A DNA stretch of 21,574 nt, taken from contig JAFAYS010000829.1 of the NCBI GenBank assembly GCA_019240175.1, positions 1-21,574 on the forward strand, read 5' to 3'. Positions within the stretch are counted from its first letter, which is position 1. Each line of letters starts with the position of its first letter. The notes beneath the pieces were generated by a model. It worked only from the letters and a program-made list of their open reading frames with translations, made no database searches and was not told the DNA's origin. This DNA comes from Chloroflexota bacterium. GTDB lineage: Bacteria; Chloroflexota; Chloroflexia; Chloroflexales; Kallotenuaceae. This document shows, piece after piece, positions 15,869 through 21,574 of this stretch. The position numbers and the translations under genes were made by a program.

Positions 15869-16261
15869 ATGGGCCTTACCACTGATTACCAGCTTGGCGA
15901 ACTCGAAACAGCGATTATGCAGATCGTCTGGCAGCGCGGTGAGGTGACAGTCCGCGAAGTTCAGGCGGCACTCAAGCCGTCGCGCGAGCTAGCCTATACC
16001 ACCGTGATGACGGTCATGAGTCGTCTGGTGCCGAAGGGTATTCTCAACGTGCGGCGGCAAGGCAAGGCCGATTATTACCGCGCCACCGGCACCCGCGACG
16101 ATGTGCACAACCAGCAGGCGCAGCGCGCTGTGCAGAATGTGCTGGCTCACTTTGGCGATGCGGCGATCACCCAGTTTGTCCGCGAGATCAAGGAATTAGA
16201 TCCCGAGCGGCTGACTGCCCTACGCAACCTGCTCGACGCGGAGCAACCCGATGCAGAGTAA
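15869..16261 (+). CDS. BlaI/MecI/CopY-family repressor
   Basis: A 130-residue winged-helix repressor. LGELETAIMQIVWQRGEVTVREVQAAL and AYTTVMTVMSRLVPKGIL are the standard BlaI/MecI/CopY DNA-binding signature, and the C-terminal half is the helical dimer region. There is no CopY-type CxC metal hook, so it is more like BlaI, which is released by proteolysis rather than by direct metal binding. The ATG at 15869 has AGGAAC about 4 nt upstream; the frame open to 15746 includes the promoter and is rejected. It overlaps the M56 peptidase gene by 11 bp. Divergence from copZ-copA makes copper-responsive control the best guess. Confidence 0.92.
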   Translation: MGLTTDYQLGELETAIMQIVWQRGEVTVREVQAALKPSRELAYTTVMTVMSRLVPKGILNVRRQGKADYYRATGTRDDVHNQQAQRAVQNVLAHFGDAAITQFVREIKELDPERLTALRNLLDAEQPDAE

Positions 16262-17090
16262 CCGCTCACCTTTCTGGATGCTCTTGACGGGCCTGGGCGC
16301 GTGTGGGCTGGGAATCGCCATGGAATTCGAAAGTCACGCGTGTGTTGGATCATTGTGGACGTGTAGCCAGCAGCACATGGTGCATAATCTTTGGACCCAT
16401 GACGTCTGGATGATGGCGCTGCCGCTGGCGTTTTTGCTCGTGCGCGGCTGCTTCGCGGGGATGCAGCAGCTGTGGCGCACACGTCAGCTGCTGCGCGCGA
16501 TGCTGAGCCTCCCCTCGCATCCGTTGCGCACACCGATCGCCGAGATTGTGGCGCGGCTGAACATCGAGGGGCGGGTTCAGGTGATCGAGTACGCGACGCC
16601 GGAAGCGTTCTGCTATGGACTGTTTCGTCCGCGAATCTGCCTGACAACACCGCTGCTGCAGTTGCTATCGCCGGCGGAGCTTGAGGCCGTGCTGCGCCAT
16701 GAGCGGCACCACCTGCGCCGCTACGATCCGCTGCGCACGCTTATCTGGACCGTCGTGAGCAACATGTTCTGGTGGCTGGATGATCACGCGCACCAGGCCT
16801 ATCTGTTACGTGAGCTTGCCGCAGATCGGGCGGTGATTGACGAGCAAGGACGCACGCCGCTCGCCAGCGCGCTCTTCAAGCTGCTGGCTGTGCCCAACGC
16901 CCATCAGCTGAGCCGTCCAGATTTTGCCGTAAGCGGCCTGTCTGTTACAGATGCACGAATCGATCAGCTGTTGCATCCTGAGCAGGTCGTCGCGCCGCGA
17001 CTGCTGGTTTGGCAGTGGCTGTATCTGCCGGGCGTGCTCCTGTTCACGCTCATGATGTGCAGCGTGGTCATGACGAACCTTTGGGGCTAG
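16251..17090 (+). CDS. M56-family (BlaR1-like) membrane metallopeptidase without a sensor domain
   Basis: A 279-residue protein. Hydrophobic segments lie near 9-24, 52-66, 163-175 and 251-277. The zinc site is H150-E151-R-H-H154 (HExxH) with E188 in RELAADRAV as third ligand, as in M56 peptidases. BlaR1 and MecR1 add a C-terminal penicillin-binding sensor; here the protein ends after the last membrane segment. The loop between the first two segments holds H29, C31, C38, H42, M43, H45 and H50, which could bind copper. The likely role is cleavage of the BlaI-type repressor upon a metal signal, relieving repression of copZ-copA. The 11-bp overlap with the repressor gene suggests coupled translation. 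Confidence 0.88.
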   Translation: MQSNRSPFWMLLTGLGACGLGIAMEFESHACVGSLWTCSQQHMVHNLWTHDVWMMALPLAFLLVRGCFAGMQQLWRTRQLLRAMLSLPSHPLRTPIAEIVARLNIEGRVQVIEYATPEAFCYGLFRPRICLTTPLLQLLSPAELEAVLRHERHHLRRYDPLRTLIWTVVSNMFWWLDDHAHQAYLLRELAADRAVIDEQGRTPLASALFKLLAVPNAHQLSRPDFAVSGLSVTDARIDQLLHPEQVVAPRLLVWQWLYLPGVLLFTLMMCSVVMTNLWG

Positions 17091-17138
17091 CGGCGCTGCG
17101 AGCTAAAGAATTTCCTTGCTCCGCTTAAATCTCCAATA

Positions 17139-17181
17139 ATCAGAAAAGGCTCTCTCAAATCATGAGAGAGCCTTTTCTGAT
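17139..17181 (+). terminator. Strong terminator after the M56 gene
   Basis: Positions 17139-17157 pair perfectly with 17163-17181 (19 bp, 5-nt loop), with a CTCTC/GAGAG core and AAAA/TTTT flanks inside the stem. It ends the repressor-peptidase operon and insulates the region that follows. Confidence 0.85.
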
Positions 17182-17234
17182 GTCTACTAATTAAGGTGAG
17201 CTTACAAGCTGGCCACACGTTTTTGGGAATCATC

Positions 17235-17265
17235 AATAGTACTATTTGGATAAGCAGTATAGTAC
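17235..17265. promoter_or_regulatory. ATAGTAC palindrome cluster upstream of the NRPS promoter
   Basis: AATAGTACTATT (17235-17246) is a perfect 12-bp palindrome. Its half-site ATAGTAC recurs at 17259-17265, forming a 7-bp inverted repeat with GTACTAT at 17239-17245. The cluster ends 25 bp before the -35 of the consensus promoter, a typical place for an activator or cooperative regulator to bind. The regulator is not in the window. Confidence 0.5.
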
Positions 17266-17290
17266 CGGTTGATCCTTTCCCCATTGCTTC

Positions 17291-17320
17291 TTGACAGATT
17301 TTATACGCCTTGCTTATAAT
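17291..17320 (+). promoter_or_regulatory. Consensus sigma70 promoter, TTGACA-N18-TATAAT
   Basis: Both hexamers match the consensus exactly: TTGACA at 17291-17296 and TATAAT at 17315-17320 with an 18-nt spacer. The start would be near 17327, leaving about 570 nt before the NRPS ATG. It points toward the NRPS gene, with no other plausible gene between. Confidence 0.75.
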
Positions 17321-17896
17321 TATTTTTAAATTATCTTGGTGGCGGTTACCTAATCACTGTAGCTCACATTTTTTGAATTGCCAGCAGATACGTTTGATTT
17401 CCCCCAATTTTCTGTCATCCGGTACTTCAGATCTCTACTCACGGTTGAGTCAGATCGTATCCTATACCCTGCTAGCCTCCACCTGGCTACGGAAACGTCC
17501 TTTGGTAAAGTTGTGGTATAGTTGTCGAAACTCTGTTGTGCCTCAATCCCAGCGCAGGGATTGCTAGATACAGCCACGACCACAGGTTGGAAGCTTATAC
17601 ATAATCCCCCTTGGGTTTAGACATGCGACACTGTAGTCCCCAGCCCTCCTACTCTCCAGGAGCAGCTAGAGCGTATAGGGATAACCGCTATTGCCTGATT
17701 CACACCGCATCGTAAAACCATTAGGGCTACTTTATGTAGACTTGCACGTCGCTGTGCGCTGGCGTCACGATAGACTGGACATCCCTCGATCATGCCTCTA
17801 GCCACTTCATCGGTGACACTCCGGGAGAGTAACGATCGGTGAACAATCATCCTGAGACCTGAGCATACCCGTTAACGCTGCACACAAAGAGGTAGA

Positions 17897-20800
17897 ATGA
17901 ACATCCTTCTGGCAAGTACGTCCCCCTATCGCGATAATTTCACGGGTGCTAACAAGATCAACCGTCTTATCGTCGAGCTACTTGCAGCTAAAGGTCATCA
18001 ATGCGCTGTTCTGGCCCTGCAAAAACCGCTCGCCGCGCTGCCTGTGGCTGAAGGATCGCCACCAGGCACCGGCACACAAGCCCAGATCGAGGTTTCAGCG
18101 CTCAATGGCGTGCAAGTTCATGCCGCCGATATTGCCCATCCCGGCCAGCTACCGGCACTGCGCGCGACGCTTCAGGATCTCATTCGCGACACCAGCCCCG
18201 ATATTGTGCTGATCTCATCGGAAGATTGGGGGCAGTTTCTGCTAGAGGCGGCGGTAGCGGCAGCGCCTGGCCGCGTGGTCTATCTAGCGCACACACCGAT
18301 CGCCCTGCCGTTCGGCCCCGACTCGATCATGCCGAATCCTGCTGGTACGGCCCTGATGCAAAAGACGGCGGCAGTAATTGCGCTCAGCCACTTCCTCGCC
18401 GATTATATCTTTGAGTGGAGTGGGATTAAGGCGCATACGATCTACCCGCCGGCCTACGGCGACGGCCCGTTCCCGTTCCACAGGGCCAGCAACGGCTATG
18501 TCACCTTGGTCAATCCCTGTACCGTCAAAGGCATCTCGATCTTCCTTGAGCTGGCGCGTAGGCTGCCTGATGTGCAATTCGCCGCCGTGCTTACCTGGGG
18601 CACAACCGAAGCTGATCAACGCGCCATGGAAGCGCTGCCCAATATTACGCTGCTGCAGCCAACCGAGGACATTGACACATTTCTTTCAAGCACCAGCGTG
18701 ATGCTGGTCCCTTCGCTATGGAACGAGGCGTTCGGCCTGATCGTTGTCGATGCATTGCTGCGTGGGATTCCGGTGCTGGCGAGCAAGATCGGCGGTCTGC
18801 CCGAAGCCAAGATCGGTACGAATTTCCAGCTCCCGGTACAGCCGATCACGCGATATGAGCTAAACCAAGGGCTTACGTTAGCGCGTGAGGTGCCGGATCA
18901 GGACATTCAACCGTGGCTTGCGGCATTGACCAGTCTCTTGGAGGATCAGGAGCTCCATAGCCGAGAAGCGCAGCTTTCGCGGGATGCGGCGCATGCGTTT
19001 CTGAGCAGCCTGGGCATCGAGCAATACGAGCAGATCTTTGAAGATGTCGTAGCGAAGGCACCGGCCAAGCAAAGCCCAGGTGACGATAGTCGTAAAGCCG
19101 AAGCGCGTGTTCGCGATCTTTCCAGCGATCGGCGGGCCTTGCTTGAGCTGCTGCGCAAAGAAAAACGTGAGGCGCAACGTCGCCAGGATACGATCCCGGC
19201 GTATGCGCGGGAGGACGGCGACGCGCCGCTGTCGCTGGCGCAGCAGCGCTTGTGGGTGGTCGAGCAGCTGACGCCCGGCACCGCGCTGTACACCATTCCC
19301 TTTGTCGCCCGCCTCCACGGCCCGTTTGACGTCGCCGCGCTCCGCCACACCCTTGATACGCTGGTCGCCCGCCACGAGCCCTTGCGCACCGTCTTCCACC
19401 TGCGGGATGGCGAGCCGCGCCAGCACATTCTGCCGCCCGCACCCGTCCCGCTCACGCGCGTCGATCTCACCGCCCTGCCCGCCGCCACGCGCGCCGCCAC
19501 CGCCGATGCCCTCGTCACCGCTGCCGTCCAGCAGCCGTTTGATGTGGCGACCGGGCCGCTCTTCCGCGCTGCGCTGCTCCGTGAAACACCCACCAGCCAG
19601 CGCCTCGTGCTCACCGTGCACCATCTGGTCTGCGACGGCTGGTCCTGGGGCATCTTCATCCGCGAGTTCGCCGCGCTGTATCACCAGTTCGCCGGTGGCC
19701 CACCCGCCGCGCTGCCGCCGCTGCCGATCCAGTACGCCGACTTTGCCGCCTGGCAGCGCCAGCGCCTCCACGCCGACGCGCTGGAGCAGCAGCTCGCCTA
19801 CTGGCGCACCCAGCTCGCCGATGCCCCGCGCCTGCTTGAGCTGCCCACCGATTTTCCGCGCCCCGCCACACCCGCCCTCACGGGCGATCTCGTTGCGGCT
19901 CACGTGCCCGTCGCACTGGCGGCCCAGCTGCGCGCGTTGAGCCAGGGGCACGGCGCGTCGCTGTACATGACGCTGCTGGCAGCGTTTGCCGCCCTGCTCG
20001 CGCGCCTGAGCCACCAGGACGATCTCGTCATCGGCACACCCGTCGCCGGTCGCGCGCGCGCCGAGCTCACGCCGCTGATCGGCTTCTTTGTCAACACCGT
20101 CGCCCTGCGCCTGCGCGACCTCCATCAGTTGACCGGCGCGGCGCTGATCGAACAAACGCGCACGGTCGTGCTGGATGCCTTCGCCCATCAGGAGCTGCCC
20201 TTCGAGCAGGTCGTCGAGGCCGTCGCGCCGACCCGCGTGCTCAGCCATGCCCCGCTGGTGCAGGTCGTCTTCACGCTGCAAAGCGAGCCGTTGCAGGAGC
20301 ATCGTGCCGGCACGTTTGTGCTCCAGCCAGAGACAGTCGGCACGGCCACGGCCAAATTCGACCTCACGCTGACAGCGGTCGAGCTGCTGGATGGCGCTCT
20401 CAGCCTCACCGCCGAGTATCGCACCGATCTCTTCCGCCCCGCCACGATCCAGCGCCTGCTCAGCCAGTACGCTGTACTGCTAGCGGGCTTGGTGGCCGCA
20501 CCGGAACAGCCGATCGCCACGCTGCCGCTGCTGCCGGACCACGAGCGCGCACACCTGCTCGACACCTGGAACGCCACAGATCGCCCCTACCCCGCGCTGA
20601 GCGTGCCGGCCCTAGTCGCGCAGCACGCCGACCGGAACCCAAAAGCCGTAGCGCTCATCGCTGGCGCGGGTACCCGTGAGCGGGTGACGCTGACCTATGC
20701 CGAGCTGGTAGCGCGTGCCAATCAACTCGCACACCGGCTTCAAGCTGAGGGCGTACACCATAGCGCGCGCGTTGGCGTATATCTCGAGCGCGGGGCGGAG

Positions 20801-21574
20801 CTGGTGATCACGCTGCTGGGCGTGCTGAGCGCGGGCGCGGCCTATGTGCCACTGGATGTCAACTATCCCCAGGAGCGCATCGCCTTGATGCTCGCCGATG
20901 CTGCGGTCCCGCTGGTCGTCACGAGCAGCGCTCTAGTTGATCGCCTGCCGTCTGATGTGCGTCGGCTGTGTTTGGATCGTGTAGATCTCGCCACTGAGCC
21001 GACCACACCGCCCGCCGTCGCGCTCGATCCCGACGACCTGGCCTATGTCATCTACACCTCTGGCTCCACCGGTCGTCCCAAAGGCGTCGCCGTGCCGCAC
21101 CGTGCGATCGTGCGGCTAGTATTCGGCAACGATTACACGTATTTTGATGATCAGCGAACGTTTCTGCTGCTGGCACCGATCTCGTTTGACGCATCCACCT
21201 TCGAGCTGTGGGGCGCACTCCTGCACGGCGCGCGCTGCGTCCTTTATCCTGAAGGCAAGCCGGACATCAGTGAGATAGGCAGCATTATTCGCGACGAGGG
21301 TGTCACCACGCTCTGGCTCACGGCCTCGCTGTTCAACTTGATCGTCGATGAGGCGGTCGATATCCTGGCACCGGTCAAAGAAGTGGTCACCGGCGGCGAA
21401 GCCCTCTCGCCCTCGCATATTCGTCGCGCCCAGAGCGCCCTGCCCAATACGCAGCTGGTGAATGGCTACGGCCCAACCGAGACAACGACCTTCGCCTGTT
21501 GTTACCGCATCCCCAGGGCGTTTAATCCTGAGGACCTATCGATCCCAATCGGCAGTCCGATCGGCAATACGACC
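17897..21574 (+). CDS. Glycosyltransferase-NRPS fusion (GT4 - condensation - adenylation), 5' part
   Basis: One frame stays open for 1226 codons and leaves the window in phase. Residues 1 to about 390 are a GT-B glycosyltransferase of GT4 type: MNILLAS...GANKINRLIVELLAAKGHQ at the start, N206-P-C-T-V-K211-G in the nucleotide-sugar half, and E277-A-F-G-L...D285 in the usual EX7E place (here EX7D), then GIPVLASKIGGLPE. A charged linker (about 391-440) leads to a condensation domain: LSLAQQRLW from 445, RHEPLRTVF, active-site H575-H576-x3-D580-G, YADFAAWQ, IGFFVNTVALRL, and HQELPFEQ. The adenylation domain has YTSGSTGRPKG (S1055), FDASTFELW (D1098) and NGYGPTE (G1190). Specificity residues D1098, A1099, F1102, W1140, V1164, G1166, G1190, T1198, F1199 match the valine code (DAFWIGGTF with I to V). 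The start has GAGG 4 nt upstream. The carrier domain and later modules lie outside the window. Confidence 0.93.
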   Translation, partial: MNILLASTSPYRDNFTGANKINRLIVELLAAKGHQCAVLALQKPLAALPVAEGSPPGTGTQAQIEVSALNGVQVHAADIAHPGQLPALRATLQDLIRDTSPDIVLISSEDWGQFLLEAAVAAAPGRVVYLAHTPIALPFGPDSIMPNPAGTALMQKTAAVIALSHFLADYIFEWSGIKAHTIYPPAYGDGPFPFHRASNGYVTLVNPCTVKGISIFLELARRLPDVQFAAVLTWGTTEADQRAMEALPNITLLQPTEDIDTFLSSTSVMLVPSLWNEAFGLIVVDALLRGIPVLASKIGGLPEAKIGTNFQLPVQPITRYELNQGLTLAREVPDQDIQPWLAALTSLLEDQELHSREAQLSRDAAHAFLSSLGIEQYEQIFEDVVAKAPAKQSPGDDSRKAEARVRDLSSDRRALLELLRKEKREAQRRQDTIPAYAREDGDAPLSLAQQRLWVVEQLTPGTALYTIPFVARLHGPFDVAALRHTLDTLVARHEPLRTVFHLRDGEPRQHILPPAPVPLTRVDLTALPAATRAATADALVTAAVQQPFDVATGPLFRAALLRETPTSQRLVLTVHHLVCDGWSWGIFIREFAALYHQFAGGPPAALPPLPIQYADFAAWQRQRLHADALEQQLAYWRTQLADAPRLLELPTDFPRPATPALTGDLVAAHVPVALAAQLRALSQGHGASLYMTLLAAFAALLARLSHQDDLVIGTPVAGRARAELTPLIGFFVNTVALRLRDLHQLTGAALIEQTRTVVLDAFAHQELPFEQVVEAVAPTRVLSHAPLVQVVFTLQSEPLQEHRAGTFVLQPETVGTATAKFDLTLTAVELLDGALSLTAEYRTDLFRPATIQRLLSQYAVLLAGLVAAPEQPIATLPLLPDHERAHLLDTWNATDRPYPALSVPALVAQHADRNPKAVALIAGAGTRERVTLTYAELVARANQLAHRLQAEGVHHSARVGVYLERGAELVITLLGVLSAGAAYVPLDVNYPQERIALMLADAAVPLVVTSSALVDRLPSDVRRLCLDRVDLATEPTTPPAVALDPDDLAYVIYTSGSTGRPKGVAVPHRAIVRLVFGNDYTYFDDQRTFLLLAPISFDASTFELWGALLHGARCVLYPEGKPDISEIGSIIRDEGVTTLWLTASLFNLIVDEAVDILAPVKEVVTGGEALSPSHIRRAQSALPNTQLVNGYGPTETTTFACCYRIPRAFNPEDLSIPIGSPIGNTT

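Larger units (their letters stand above)
17182..17896. other. AT-richer gene-free region ahead of the NRPS gene
   Basis: A 715-bp stretch with clearly lower GC than the rest (about 28% in 17281-17340, about 47% in 17401-17460). The open frames here (85 residues from 17310 plus; 77 residues at 17350-17583 and 17617-17850 minus) have no recognisable domain, good ribosome site or coding bias. It holds an ATAGTAC palindrome cluster, a consensus promoter and a CAATCCC/GGGATTG hairpin (17544-17563, 6-nt loop). It could be a long 5' leader of the NRPS transcript, a small RNA locus, or a decayed mobile or horizontally acquired junction. No transposase remnant or terminal repeat was recognised. Confidence 0.55.

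Noticed and set aside
17261..17269. AGTACCGGT upstream of the NRPS promoter, matching the core of the tetR operator at 12095-12103
   Set aside because: Nine shared bases without a complete palindrome here are too few to propose control by the same regulator.
17674..17685. TAGGGATAAC, resembling part of a homing endonuclease (I-SceI) site
   Set aside because: Only about 10 of 18 positions match, which is expected by chance, and no intron or endonuclease gene is nearby.
17674..17697. Possible T-box-like element (GGGATAACCGCT) in the NRPS leader
   Set aside because: The conserved T-box sequence and specifier stem are not present; similarity is limited to a few bases.
17617..17850. A 77-codon minus-strand frame in the AT-rich gap, considered as a transposase remnant
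   Set aside because: No DDE or HTH motif, terminal repeats or ribosome site could be found; kept only as part of the gene-free region.
17845..17856. 12-mer AATCATCCTGAG shared with 980-991
   Set aside because: About a dozen chance 12-mer pairs are expected in a window this long, so it carries no weight.
18878..20302. A 474-codon open frame on the minus strand
   Set aside because: It lies antisense to the NRPS frame in the most GC-rich part; such mirror frames arise from strong third-position G/C bias. Its translation is low complexity (Arg, Gly, Gln rich) with no domain, while the plus frame has all condensation motifs.

Overview
The window reads as a GC-rich (roughly 60%) chromosomal segment from a free-living aerobic bacterium. 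It has strong AGGAGG-type ribosome binding sites and sigma70-like promoters. The gene mix recalls Chloroflexota: a DsbB/BdbC-type protein beside a membrane-anchored cytochrome c, a soluble multi-PAS/GAF kinase, tandem Usp proteins, a BlaI/M56 pair beside copZ-copA, and a large NRPS. That assignment is inference; there is no rRNA or other phylogenetic marker here.

Left part (1-6765): a truncated DsbB-type gene (minus) is divergent from a cytochrome c gene (plus). Next is a terC-family membrane protein gene (minus) with a complete regulatory leader: promoter, yybP-ykoY (Mn2+) aptamer and overlapping intrinsic terminator. An 867-residue three-PAS/GAF histidine kinase (minus), a tandem universal stress protein (plus) and a small Cys-rich putative zinc protein (plus) follow.

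Middle part (6798-12802): a tight minus-strand operon runs Gfo/Idh/MocA oxidoreductase, TIM-barrel sugar isomerase/epimerase, alpha/beta hydrolase. Beyond it lie a DUF2278 (YukJ-like) gene (minus), an AadA-like nucleotidyltransferase (plus), and a SAM methyltransferase (minus) divergent from a TetR regulator (plus) around a palindrome that overlaps the promoter.

Copper locus (12862-17090): copZ-copA (minus) diverges from a BlaI/CopY-type repressor overlapping an M56 (BlaR1-like) membrane peptidase (plus). Both directions have recognisable promoters. The peptidase has a Cys/His/Met-rich loop between two predicted membrane segments and no C-terminal sensor domain.

Right part (17091-21574): a strong terminator ends the copper locus. 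About 715 bp of AT-richer DNA follows with no convincing gene, but with an ATAGTAC palindrome cluster and a perfect-consensus TTGACA-N18-TATAAT promoter. It leads into a large open reading frame from 17897 that runs off the window edge. Its first 1226 residues are a GT4-type (GT-B) glycosyltransferase domain fused to an NRPS condensation domain and an adenylation domain whose readable specificity residues (D-A-F-W-V-G-G-T-F) point to valine. This appears to be the start of a natural-product cluster for a possibly glycosylated peptide and is the most unusual item here.
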